A stretch of 24,625 nt of DNA from Planctomycetota bacterium (GTDB lineage Bacteria > Planctomycetota > UBA1135 > UBA2386): assembly GCA_020425915.1 (NCBI GenBank), contig JAGQQZ010000157.1, forward strand, positions 1-24,625, written 5' to 3'. Made by a program: the position numbers and the translations under genes. The notes under the pieces are model-generated. The model was given only the letters and a program-made list of their open reading frames with translations, did no database searches and was not told the DNA's origin. Of this stretch, positions 7,591 to 14,570 are shown one piece after another. Each line of letters starts with the position of its first letter. The stretch's first letter is position 1.

Positions 7591-8756
7591 CACCCCACGA
7601 CCGAGATCCGAAGCGAGTCCTGTTCGTCAGCCACGAGCCCGCGTTCGGCGGCGCCGAGCGCAGCCTGCTCGAGCTGATCGATCACCTGGATCGAGCTCGA
7701 TTCGAACCCAGCCTGGCATGCTCCGCCAACGGGCCGTTGCCCGACGCAGCGGCTGACCTCGGCGTCCCGATCCACATCGTGCCGATGAAGTTCGCCGGCA
7801 AGTTCCGGAAGCTCCGGGGGCTGCTGCGCGCGGCGGACTCGATCTGCGAGATCGTCGCGAAGGAAGCGATCGACCTCGTCCATGCCAACACGCTGATCGC
7901 CGGCTATCCCGTCGTCCGGGCGGCGAGGACATGCGCCGTGCCGAGCGTGTGGCACGTGCGAGACCTGGACTACCCGTGGCTCGCCAAGCGCGCGCTGCAC
8001 CAGGCCGACGCGATCATCGCGAACTCCCGGGCGACCGCGTCGACGATCGGAGACGATCGAGTGACCGTCATCCACAACGGCGTCGACGACCGGTTCTTCC
8101 AGCAACCCGATCGGCGCGCCGAAGTTCGCGCCGAACTCGGGATCGCGGCCCATGCCCCGCTCGTTGCGATCATCGGTCGACTCGACCCATGGAAGGGCCA
8201 CAGCGTCCTGATCGATGCCGCCGCAACGCTTCGTCGCGAACTTCCCGGCGTCCACTTCCTCGTCGTCGGCTCCACACCGTTCGGGGACCCCAACGGGTAT
8301 GGGAACGCGTTGCGCTGCCTCGCGAACACCGCGGGCGTCGACGATCGCGTCCACTTCCTCGGCGCGCGTGACGACGTGGCGCGAATCGTCGCCGCGTGCG
8401 ACGTGCTGGCCCACCCGTCGACGTCACCCGAACCGTTCGGGCGTTCGATCGCGGAAGCGATGGCAGCCGGCGTCCCTGTCGTGGGCACCGACCACGGCGG
8501 CATCCCCGAACTCGTCACGCACGGTCACGACGGTCTGCTCGTGCCACCCTGCGATGCACCGGCCCTCGCGACCGCGCTCCATCACATGCTCGGCGACCAC
8601 GAGTTCCGCGCGTTGGCAAGCTCGCGCGCCCGAGAGCGCGCCAACCGTTCGTTCCGCGCAGAACAGCACGCACTCGCCGTTCAGGAGCTGTTCGACTCCC
8701 TCCTGCCGGCGCACGGCCGCTCTCCCACCGCGCGCTCCGTGCCGGCGACGGTCTGA
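7587..8756 (+). CDS. GT4-type glycosyltransferase
   Basis: 389 aa. GTG 7587 overlaps the preceding TGA (GTGA), which fixes the start better than the in-frame upstream extension. The N-terminal Rossmann half opens with KRVLFVSHEPAFGGAERSLLEL, the glycine-rich acceptor-side loop of GT4/GT-B enzymes. The C-terminal half carries IIGRLDPWKGH (sugar-nucleotide domain start) and SPEPFGRSIAEAMAAGVPVV, the EX7E donor-binding motif, followed by HGGIPELV. Retaining GT4 enzymes transfer sugars from NDP- or GDP-sugars to lipids, polysaccharides or small molecules at the cytoplasmic face. There are no transmembrane segments or polysaccharide neighbours, so the acceptor cannot be named. Pairing with an rRNA methylase is probably only positional. 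Confidence 0.9.
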   Translation: MTPHDRDPKRVLFVSHEPAFGGAERSLLELIDHLDRARFEPSLACSANGPLPDAAADLGVPIHIVPMKFAGKFRKLRGLLRAADSICEIVAKEAIDLVHANTLIAGYPVVRAARTCAVPSVWHVRDLDYPWLAKRALHQADAIIANSRATASTIGDDRVTVIHNGVDDRFFQQPDRRAEVRAELGIAAHAPLVAIIGRLDPWKGHSVLIDAAATLRRELPGVHFLVVGSTPFGDPNGYGNALRCLANTAGVDDRVHFLGARDDVARIVAACDVLAHPSTSPEPFGRSIAEAMAAGVPVVGTDHGGIPELVTHGHDGLLVPPCDAPALATALHHMLGDHEFRALASSRARERANRSFRAEQHALAVQELFDSLLPAHGRSPTARSVPATV

Positions 8757-8781
8757 TCTCGCGGCCCGACCGCCACGGACG

Positions 8782-8787
8782 TAGGCT
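8782..8787 (+). promoter_or_regulatory. -10-like TAGGCT, leaderless arrangement for the lipoprotein gene
   Basis: TAGGCT ends 6 nt before ATG 8794 and there is no Shine-Dalgarno. The sequence at the expected -35 position is TCGCGG, a poor match. Confidence 0.4.
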
Positions 8788-8793
8788 CTCGCC

Positions 8794-9606
8794 ATGCGCG
8801 CTGCACTCGCATGGATCTTCGTCTGCGTCATCCCCACTGGCTGCGCTACCCGCGGCATCGACGAGTGGCCGTCGATCACGCTCGGCTCGGTCGAGTTCGT
8901 CACCACGACCGAGTTCACCCAACGCTTGAACGTCGGTCCCGAGTCGGTCGAGTTCGGTGCGACGATCCACGGCGAGGAGCGTTACGACGTCACCGAGCAT
9001 TCGACCGACGGAACGGTCACGCTGCACGTGCGTCGCGGCCGCATCTGGGGCGCCTTCCGAGAGGGGGAGGAGACGACCGAGTTCGATACGGCGCGACCCG
9101 ACCCGCTGCCGCGCGCCGCCCAACCATGGGTCGACGCGCTGCTGCCGCATCAAGTGTTCGAGATCGACCCGAACGGGATCGTGCTGTCGGCGCGCGTCGT
9201 CGACGACCAGGGTAGGCTGTGCGAATCGAACGACCACGATCGCGAAACGGTGCAGGTCAGCTTCGTCCAGCGCCCACCGGACGGACCGATCGTCCGAGGC
9301 CGCACCTGGGATCCCGAGCTGGGCATCCACGAATGCACGCCGGACGGCTGCGTGGCGTTCGAGACCACCAACACGATCGCCGAGTTCGACGCCGACTCGA
9401 TCACGATCGAGTCACGGGCGGAACCGCCGTCGTCCATCGATCTCCCCGGTTTCGAACCGATCCTGCGAAGGGTCGAGCTGTCTCGCCGTGACGGCCTGCC
9501 GATCACGATGCGCGTGACGGGCACGCAAGTCCGCGAGCAACGCGACGCCCGCCTCGAGATCGAGATGCGATGGGAACTGCAACGCGCCCCGACGCACGAA
9601 CCCTGA
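8794..9606 (+). CDS. uncharacterised lipoprotein
   Basis: 270 aa. The N-terminus MRAALAWIFVCVIPTGC is a short signal peptide ending in a plausible lipobox (PTGC), so C17 should be lipidated and the protein membrane-anchored on the outer side. The remainder is soluble, acidic and rich in beta-forming segments (TVTLHVRRGRIWGAF, VSFVQRPP, ITIESRAEPPSSID), with no transmembrane helix and no motif I recognise. Further cysteines near LCESN and HECTPDGCVAF could form a disulfide outside the cytoplasm. No function is assigned. It is followed by 164 bp without a convincing gene, then a small ORF. Confidence 0.8.
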   Translation: MRAALAWIFVCVIPTGCATRGIDEWPSITLGSVEFVTTTEFTQRLNVGPESVEFGATIHGEERYDVTEHSTDGTVTLHVRRGRIWGAFREGEETTEFDTARPDPLPRAAQPWVDALLPHQVFEIDPNGIVLSARVVDDQGRLCESNDHDRETVQVSFVQRPPDGPIVRGRTWDPELGIHECTPDGCVAFETTNTIAEFDADSITIESRAEPPSSIDLPGFEPILRRVELSRRDGLPITMRVTGTQVREQRDARLEIEMRWELQRAPTHEP

Positions 9607-9770
9607 CAGCCGCGAATCGGTGTCGACGATCGCGACACTCGCACGTCGGCCCGACACGCTCCATGCGCGCGACCTGCCGCATCCGTGGCCAGACTTCGGG
9701 CGGGAGTTCTGGACTCTGTCTCGACGTCGTCGTGCGCGAGAAAGGAGACACGAACACGGAGGAACGACCG

Positions 9771-10115
9771 ATGTCCACGACTCAACCGATCCAACCGACC
9801 GATCCCATCGACACCTCGCGCGAGCCTGCGCGGAAGAGGACCCCCACCACCGTCCGGGCCCCTGGCTCCCCGCCGCTGCCGTCCACGCTCGCCGATGCGG
9901 AGCGGCAGATCCGATCGGATCGCGCGCTCCGTCGCGCACTGTTCTGGCGCCCCCGGTTGCTCGAGCGGCTGGCGTCGCGTCTCGTCGATCGAGATCCGAT
10001 CGCACGCGACAAGTTCGGGGAACCCGAACTGCTCGCAGCCTACCTCTGCAGCCTGCTGGAACGGTCCCGGGAACCGGAACCGGACCTGCGACTGCCGCGC
10101 GCTTGCGACGAGTAG
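9771..10115 (+). CDS. small hypothetical protein
   Basis: 114 aa. ATG 9771 is preceded by GGAGG with a good spacing (GGAGGAACGACCG), one of the clearer ribosome binding sites in the window. The first 45 residues are Pro/Thr-rich and probably disordered. The rest is helical and charged (DAERQIRSDRALRRALFWRP, then RLLERLASRLVDRDPIARDKFGEPELLAAYL). No family is recognised. Two other frames are also open here because of the high GC content; this one is chosen for its start signal and composition. It is the last host gene before the integrated element. Confidence 0.55.
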   Translation: MSTTQPIQPTDPIDTSREPARKRTPTTVRAPGSPPLPSTLADAERQIRSDRALRRALFWRPRLLERLASRLVDRDPIARDKFGEPELLAAYLCSLLERSREPEPDLRLPRACDE

Positions 10116-10143
10116 CGGGTCGCGGAAGGTTCGCGGGCGATGC

Positions 10144-10162
10144 CCGTCGGTGACCGACGGGA
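10144..10162. terminator. 8-bp hairpin, possibly the original tRNA-Gln terminator
   Basis: CCCGTCGG, 3-nt loop, CCGACGGG. It lies 28 nt after the stop of the small gene and, in the opposite direction, about 40 nt past the 3' end of the tRNA remnant at 10202. Before the element inserted it would have been just downstream of tRNA-Gln. There is no T-tract on either strand. Confidence 0.4.
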
Positions 10163-10198
10163 GAGGGGTTCGCCCATCGTCCGCGCCGCGAAGGAGAG

Positions 10199-10245
10199 AG
10201 TTACCCCGCCAGGACTTGAACCTGAACTAGATGAACCAAAATCAT
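10199..10245 (-). repeat. attL: orphan 3' half of tRNA-Gln
   Basis: Identical over 47 bp to 19239-19285. The tRNA part (10202-10245) covers discriminator, acceptor strand, T arm, variable loop, 3' anticodon stem and anticodon loop. Beyond 10245 the sequence no longer matches the tRNA, so this copy cannot make a tRNA. Confidence 0.93.
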
Positions 10246-10254
10246 CTAGTTCAC
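10224..10254. other. attachment core: 12-bp inverted repeat around the anticodon-loop 7-mer
   Basis: TGAACTAGATGA (10224-10235), ACCAAAA (10236-10242), TCATCTAGTTCA (10243-10254): perfect 12-bp arms with a 7-bp centre. The centre equals the tRNA anticodon loop in reverse complement. Tyrosine recombinases bind inverted core sites around a 6-8 bp overlap, so this is the expected crossover geometry. The right arm is element DNA and the left arm is the host tRNA remnant, so the full symmetry should also exist in the excised attP. Confidence 0.75.
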
Positions 10255-10333
10255 GGCGTGCGACGGAATCGACTTTGGCACTTAGAAGACCTCTAGCGTT
10301 CGATTTCGATGGTTTCCAATGACGCACGCTTGA

Positions 10334-10359
10334 CCAACACACACTGCCTTACACACACT
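10334..10359. repeat. left arm-type repeats (ACACACACT x2)
   Basis: CCAACACACACTGCC at 10334-10348 and a second ACACACACT at 10351-10359, just before the integrase ATG. The same 15-mer recurs near the right end in the same orientation (19109-19123). These are candidate arm-binding sites for the integrase N-terminal domain. Binding here could also repress the integrase gene. Confidence 0.55.
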
Positions 10360-10366
10360 CGGCGTC

Positions 10367-11494
10367 ATGAGGAAGCCGAAGAAGACGCGCATCCTGAAGG
10401 CGGGCGTCGAGCAGGTGTGGACCCCGACGAAGGGCTGGCGATACCACGCGCGGTTCCGTTTCCGCGGTCAGGTGTTCGAGGGCAAGTGGTTCGTCACGCG
10501 CCGCGAAGCTGAGGCCGATCGAGCCGAGATGCAGGAGCGCGCCGAGCGGTCGACGCAACTCCGCAAGGCGTGGGCGCTGTCGTTCGCCATGGACCGGGTG
10601 ACCGCGCGGCTCGAGTCGCTGAACCGCCGACCGGCGACGATCCGCGACCGGCGCAAGCGGTTCGAGGTGCTCAAGCAGTACATCGACGGCGACCAACCCG
10701 TCGCCGCGATCCAACGACGCGACCTCGAGGCGTTCGTCGCGAAACGGCTGCGGAACCACCGGATCGGAGACGACCGAAAGCCAGTCGCCGCCGTTCTCGC
10801 GCGCACCGTGCGCGCCGACCTCGTGGCGCTGGACTCCGTCATGAAGCTCGCCATGGAAGCGGGCGCGATCGCCGCGAATCCGGTCCCCGCCGTCCTCAAG
10901 AACTTGCCGACCGACCCCCGCGACCCGAACCGCCCGACCTTCCACGGCGGCGAACTCGGCGCGTGCATCGCCCGCATTCGCGAGTCCGAAGCCCCCGCCG
11001 CCGAACGCGACGCGACGATCATCGAGTTCATGGCCTACACGGCGATGCGCCTCCGCGAAGCCAGCGACCTCCGCGTCGGCGATGTCGACCTCGAGCGCGG
11101 CGTGCTCGTCATCGACGGCAAGCGTGGACGACGTGAGAAGCCGATGACGCCACAGGTCCGCACGCTCGTCGCCAAGCTCATGCTCGTCGGCGGTCGCAAG
11201 CCCGCGGACCGGCTCTTGCCGCTGACCTACCTCGGCTTGCAGCAAGTGTTCCGGCGATGGGCCGACCGCCTCGCGGAACCGCGCCTCAAGCCACACGCTG
11301 TGCGCCGCACGAGCGCGCTACAGATGGCGAAGCTCGGTGCCTCGGCGTTCAAGATCCGCGACCACCTCGGACACAAGACGCTGACGCAGGCGAACACGTA
11401 CGTCGCCGCGGCGAAGTCGGCGTCCGCCGAGGAGATGCAGCTCTCGTTCGATGCGCCGAACGCCGATTCACAGGCCACGGCCTCGTCGTCCTAG
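10367..11494 (+). CDS. tyrosine recombinase/integrase
   Basis: 375 aa. It catalyses site-specific integration and excision of the element at tRNA-Gln. The N-terminal region (about 1-60, basic, with WRYHARFRFRGQVFEGKWF) resembles an arm-binding domain. Residues about 70-175 form the core-binding SAM-like domain. The catalytic domain has the full set: R228 (TAMRLREASDLRVGDVD), K252 (IDGKRGRREKP), H310 and R313 (LKPHAVRRT), H336 (LGHKTLT) and nucleophile Y345 (NTYVAA). It begins about 120 bp inside attL and reads inward. There is no Shine-Dalgarno, and ACACACACT repeats abut the start, hinting at autoregulation. The protein ends in a Ser/Thr-rich tail. Intact and presumably functional. Confidence 0.95.
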   Translation: MRKPKKTRILKAGVEQVWTPTKGWRYHARFRFRGQVFEGKWFVTRREAEADRAEMQERAERSTQLRKAWALSFAMDRVTARLESLNRRPATIRDRRKRFEVLKQYIDGDQPVAAIQRRDLEAFVAKRLRNHRIGDDRKPVAAVLARTVRADLVALDSVMKLAMEAGAIAANPVPAVLKNLPTDPRDPNRPTFHGGELGACIARIRESEAPAAERDATIIEFMAYTAMRLREASDLRVGDVDLERGVLVIDGKRGRREKPMTPQVRTLVAKLMLVGGRKPADRLLPLTYLGLQQVFRRWADRLAEPRLKPHAVRRTSALQMAKLGASAFKIRDHLGHKTLTQANTYVAAAKSASAEEMQLSFDAPNADSQATASSS

Positions 11495-11631
11495 CCTGCG
11501 CCATCCCGCACCTTTGACGAACCCCCGACTTGAGGGGCGATGCGCAAGGACCTCCGCCAGGAATCAGGGACAAGAACGGAACGCTCTAATCGAAACGTGG
11601 TCGATTGTGGGGTCGTGCTCCCAGGTTTCGG

Positions 11632-11637
11632 TACGCT
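11632..11637 (+). promoter_or_regulatory. -10-like TACGCT, leaderless arrangement for the cargo gene
   Basis: TACGCT ends 9 nt before ATG 11647. No Shine-Dalgarno lies in those 9 nt and no good -35 is seen. The 11495-11646 gap otherwise shows no gene. Confidence 0.4.
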
Positions 11638-11646
11638 CAGGATCGC

Positions 11647-12630
11647 ATGCGCAGCCACTACGACCCCGTCATTCAGCATCTCATCGAGCAGCGCGTTCCT
11701 GAGCAGTATCGCGCACGATTCGAGCGATGGGTACTTCTTCCGCTGCAACAGCGGTGCGACATCGGCGGCGTGTTCTTCGAGTGCTGGCACGTCGTGTCGA
11801 GAGCCCGTGAACTCGAAAGTTCGGGCGACCTTGAGGTTCCTGCCGACCTTCAGGAAGTCCGCGGGACAGCAGCCGTGTTCTTGCGACTCGCATGGCTTGA
11901 CATGACCCCCCCCGCGCACCGCGCGATAGCCGCCCTACTCAGCTTCGAGTTCGCGTTCGACGTATTTCGCGAGGAGTACACGACACACCCAGACTCGCAT
12001 GAGTTCGTCTCGTTCCTCAAGGAGACGAAGCAGTGGACCGCGACGCACACATCGACGGTCCCAATGGTCCTGGTCGCCTGCACCAAGGCTCTCCGCGAGC
12101 GACTTCTAGAATCCAAGGACCGCGGCAATGGAATGGTCGTCGAGGACCACCTGCAATCGACTGTCCCCGAGCATCTGCGAGCCGGATTCCAGCGTTGGAT
12201 CCTGACCCCGCTGGCCGAACGATGCCGCGTGGGACCGATCATGTTCGAGCCGTACAGTGTCGTGGCCCTCGCGCGTGCAATGGTCAACGCAGGAGAGATC
12301 TCGATTCCGGGCTTGATTCGCGAGGAACTCCAGACCGATTCGGAACCAGACGAGCGCTCCCACCTCGCGTCGGTCCTAGTGGTCTTCGACGTTGCAGTCG
12401 AAATCTTGCGGTCGCGCTTCAAGCGAAAACCGATCTCTCGCGATTGGGATCGGTTCTTCGAACAGTTCGGCGCGTGGTTACTCTCCGAAGGAGTCGAGAA
12501 CGTCCCGATGGTCGCCGTGGCGTACTTCACCGTGATTCGAGACGACGCGAAGCGAAGCGGATGCACCGCGGCCACGCTGCTGGTGCTCACGGTAGCTGGC
12601 GGAATCGCGTTCTGGTCTGTTTGCTGCTAG
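11647..12630 (+). CDS. element cargo: tandem-duplicated unknown domain with C-terminal membrane anchor
   Basis: 327 aa from ATG 11647; an in-frame start at 11605 would lie upstream of the likely promoter. The protein is two copies of one domain. Copy 1: VPEQYRARFERW (17-28), RCDIGGVFFE (36-45), VPMVLVACTKALRE (138-151). Copy 2: VPEHLRAGFQRW (173-184), RCRVGPIMFE (192-201), VPMVAVAYFTVIRD (286-299). The offset is 148-156 residues throughout. The C-terminus AATLLVLTVAGGIAFWSVCC is a hydrophobic helix ending the protein, typical of a tail anchor, leaving the duplicated part in the cytoplasm. No family is recognised. The gene looks less GC-rich than its neighbours, as expected of transferred cargo. 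It stands alone next to the integrase, opposite in strand to the replication operon. An anti-phage or exclusion role is a guess from position and membrane anchoring only. Confidence 0.75.
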   Translation: MRSHYDPVIQHLIEQRVPEQYRARFERWVLLPLQQRCDIGGVFFECWHVVSRARELESSGDLEVPADLQEVRGTAAVFLRLAWLDMTPPAHRAIAALLSFEFAFDVFREEYTTHPDSHEFVSFLKETKQWTATHTSTVPMVLVACTKALRERLLESKDRGNGMVVEDHLQSTVPEHLRAGFQRWILTPLAERCRVGPIMFEPYSVVALARAMVNAGEISIPGLIREELQTDSEPDERSHLASVLVVFDVAVEILRSRFKRKPISRDWDRFFEQFGAWLLSEGVENVPMVAVAYFTVIRDDAKRSGCTAATLLVLTVAGGIAFWSVCC

Positions 12631-12849
12631 GGCTCGCCCAAGGCTTGCGCGCGCTGTGACCCGTCTCCGTGCACTGTCGGAGGTGTCGCATCTGGGATTT
12701 CCGAACAGAAAAATCGCGTGTTCACGCGGCCCCGCCAACCCCGTTGTGAGCCACCGGAGGGAGCCGCGATCCGGCAGGACGCCACTGTGCCTGAGACACT
12801 CACCATGCTGCGGACTTCGCGAGTGCGTGTTGGGTGCGCCCTGGGTCCG
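12631..12849. other. gap between convergent genes, no gene seen
   Basis: 219 bp between the cargo stop and the converging small gene. Short open frames exist on both strands but overlap each other and lack start signals. No strong hairpin with a T-tract is visible. Confidence 0.4.
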
Positions 12850-13113
12850 CTATCGGCGACGCCACGGCGCATCCGTTACGACACGCCGCACGTCGTCCAG
12901 CGGAACCCGAAGCCCCACGCAGACCTCTAGTACCTGGCCCGGGGAGCAGAACTCGCCTTCCGCGGCAACGAGGAAATCGAACTCCTCGTAGCCATAGCGC
13001 GCGACAACGAACTTCCGACCGTCCTCGAGGTCCTGGACGAATGCCAGCTCGACGGAAAGCTCCTGCAGTGCCCGCAGGAAAACCCGACTCTCGAGGGCGA
13101 ACGGAATGGTCAT
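12850..13113 (-). CDS. small unknown protein, second gene of a two-gene cassette
   Basis: 87 aa beginning MTIPFALESRVFLRALQELS. It has an alternating charged/hydrophobic pattern (VELAFVQDLEDGRKFVVARY, FDFLVAAEGEFC) suggesting a compact alpha/beta fold. No family is recognised. The start lies 36 bp after the stop of the 140-aa gene on the same strand, with only a weak purine stretch before it, so the pair is probably one transcript. Size and pairing recall toxin-antitoxin modules, but it does not show the HicA motifs (no GSHxxx signature), so no such call is made. Confidence 0.55.
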   Translation of the reverse strand: MTIPFALESRVFLRALQELSVELAFVQDLEDGRKFVVARYGYEEFDFLVAAEGEFCSPGQVLEVCVGLRVPLDDVRRVVTDAPWRRR

Positions 13114-13149
13114 GACCGCTCGATCTTAGCAGTCAAGACTCTCGGGATT

Positions 13150-13572
13150 CTAGGCCAGCTGGAAACGAAGTTCCCGCGGGGCTTCCGTCTGCGAGATCTC
13201 GGCGAACAGGAAGCCATCGCGATCCTGAACACGCTGCTGTTCAAGGAGGTTGACCCAGACGCGCTTCAGCATCTCGCGCTTGTCAGCGCTCAGAGAACTC
13301 AGGGCGTGCTGCCACCATGCATGGCGGTCGTTCCCGAAACGCAGGAGCGACTGCTCAAGGGTTCGCTCGACGTGCTCCATGGCCTCTTCCTGAGTTGCAC
13401 CGTAGCCGACAAGGCTGCCTGGCAGAGCGATGCACTCGAATCGCTCATCCTCGGTCTGGCGGATCTGGCCGCCTTCCTCAAGGACGTCCCAGCGCGCCTT
13501 GCGCCCCACGACGACGAAGAAGAACGGGCGTCCTCGATCGGATTCTGTGGGTGTGACTTCGCGTAGGGTCAT
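13150..13572 (-). CDS. unknown protein with HicB-like segment, first gene of the cassette
   Basis: 140 aa. ATG 13572 follows GGGAGG at about 10 nt. FFFVVVGRKARWDVLEEGG, then FECIALPGSLVGYGATQEEAMEHVERTLEQSL (about 46-77), resembles the HicB-like fold, in which a beta sheet precedes a G-T-x-EEA helix. The C-terminal half (DRHAWWQHALSSLSADKREM and onward) is helical and unlike the usual HicB DNA-binding tail. It is preceded by an AT-rich region with a palindrome, suggesting an autoregulated promoter. The HicB resemblance is weak and short; the role is unassigned. Confidence 0.6.
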   Translation of the reverse strand: MTLREVTPTESDRGRPFFFVVVGRKARWDVLEEGGQIRQTEDERFECIALPGSLVGYGATQEEAMEHVERTLEQSLLRFGNDRHAWWQHALSSLSADKREMLKRVWVNLLEQQRVQDRDGFLFAEISQTEAPRELRFQLA

Positions 13573-13610
13573 GCTTTCAACGCCTCCCAGCGGTGTAGAA
13601 AGTATCGAAC

Positions 13611-13660
13611 GTATATACCCCTCGAAGTTGGCTTTTGTTCGACTTTGAAAACATGTTTTC
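13611..13660 (-). promoter_or_regulatory. AT-rich promoter region with GAAAACATGTTTTC palindrome
   Basis: A 14-bp perfect palindrome (13647-13660) lies about 31 nt upstream of a TATATA -10-like hexamer (13611-13616), which is about 38 nt before the 140-aa start. The stretch 13600-13680 is the most AT-rich in the window. No clean -35 is found. The remaining gap to 13812 holds one short repeat (13755-13769) and no supported gene. Confidence 0.5.
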
Positions 13661-13754
13661 GTTTGTCATTCTTCACCACACAACATGGGTTCCTTCGGCT
13701 ACGGCCGATTCTCGCGCTCACGGACCGATGAGACGGGAAGGCAGGACTCTCCGG

Positions 13755-13769
13755 CTGTCAGTTTGACAG
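13755..13769. repeat. short inverted repeat CTGTCA-gtt-TGACAG
   Basis: Six-bp perfect arms with a 3-nt centre. The TGACAG half-site is the same hexamer repeated at 14497-14555, so the two loci may bind the same protein. Confidence 0.4.
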
Positions 13770-13812
13770 ATCCAGAATCGACTGCACCGATCACCCCTGC
13801 CAACCCCGCGTC

Positions 13813-14412
13813 CTAGTCAAGTTCGCCTCGGTCGGGTTCCTCCCGCAGCCCCCTCACCTCCACCTCCACGCACCGCGCGAAGTAGGCGTCCGTCCCCGGC
13901 TCAGTCTTCTCGATCGGCCCGTTCAGCAGCACCGGCTTCGCCCGGTTGAAGGTCGGCGCCACCCGCCGGATGTCGACCGCCAGCGCGCGCTGGAGCGCCA
14001 CACCCGAGTTGAGCGAGTCCAGCGTCGGCGGTTTCTCGATCGCCTGGTACGAGACGAACGCCGACTCAACGGCTTCCAGTGCGACGAGGAACTTGGCGTA
14101 CGCCCGCTTCCGCTCGGTTTCGATCTTCTCGAGCCGCTTGATCTCGGCCTTGATCCCGGCGACGCGATTCGCCTCCTTCTCCTTGGCCGCGCGCTCCTGC
14201 GCCACAGGTAGCGCGGCGAGCAGCTCGGCCTCGCGCCGGCCGAGGCGCTCGTCCGCGTTCCTCATGCTGTCGACAGCGTCGACTTCGTCGAGCACGGCGA
14301 CGCCGATCCGATCGACCAGCGTCGCGCGCTGCGCCCGCACCTCCGCCAACTCGCTCTTGAGCGCCGCGAGCTTGTCGGCCTGCGGCGTGCCACTCTTCTT
14401 CGATCCGAACAT
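13813..14412 (-). CDS. coiled-coil protein of unknown function
   Basis: 199 aa from ATG 14412, chosen over the longer frame because AGGAGA lies 7 nt upstream and the extension covers the 17-bp inverted repeat. It opens MFGSKKSGTPQ, then residues about 12-115 are a long charged helix (LKSELAEVRAQRATLVDRIG, RREAELLAALPVAQERAAKE, IKRLEKIETERKRAYAKFLV) likely to form a coiled coil. The C-terminal third is mixed and acidic. No catalytic motif or membrane segment is seen. It is the last gene of the element's minus-strand series, 158 bp after the DUF3987 gene. It may be a structural or replication accessory; unassigned. Confidence 0.65.
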   Translation of the reverse strand: MFGSKKSGTPQADKLAALKSELAEVRAQRATLVDRIGVAVLDEVDAVDSMRNADERLGRREAELLAALPVAQERAAKEKEANRVAGIKAEIKRLEKIETERKRAYAKFLVALEAVESAFVSYQAIEKPPTLDSLNSGVALQRALAVDIRRVAPTFNRAKPVLLNGPIEKTEPGTDAYFARCVEVEVRGLREEPDRGELD

Positions 14413-14496
14413 CAGTCTTCTCCTGTCGTGTGCGCCGGTCGTGGTTGGTTCCGAGCGCGCCGGACCGGCAGTGCGGCGCGCTGAATTCCTCGAAAA

Positions 14497-14555
14497 CGCC
14501 TGACAGAACTGACAGAACCTCTCGAACTCGGTGGTTTCGTCAGTTCTGTCAGGCG
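14497..14555. repeat. 17-bp inverted repeat with internal TGACAGAAC repeats (candidate origin or terminator)
   Basis: CGCCTGACAGAACTGAC (14497-14513) and its exact reverse complement (14539-14555) flank a 25-nt loop. The left arm and adjoining loop contain TGACAGAAC twice in direct tandem (14501-14509, 14510-14518). It lies 15 bp past the stop of the DUF3987 replication gene and before the coiled-coil gene. An iteron-like origin is plausible; a terminator is possible, though there is no T-tract. Confidence 0.6.
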
Positions 14556-14570
14556 GAATCACGTTCGTGC

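Noticed and set aside
10224..10254. The 12-bp hairpin read as a transcription terminator
   Set aside because: No T-tract, and its centre and left arm are exactly the tRNA anticodon region, which fits an integrase core site better.
12850..13572. Calling the two small genes a HicAB toxin-antitoxin system
   Set aside because: Only a short HicB-like segment is seen, and the 87-aa partner lacks HicA features; left as an unknown pair.
13685..13816. 43-aa plus-strand ORF beginning MGSFGYGRFSRS
   Set aside because: No Shine-Dalgarno or promoter, overlaps the repeat at 13755-13769 and the end of the coiled-coil gene; cannot be separated from chance.
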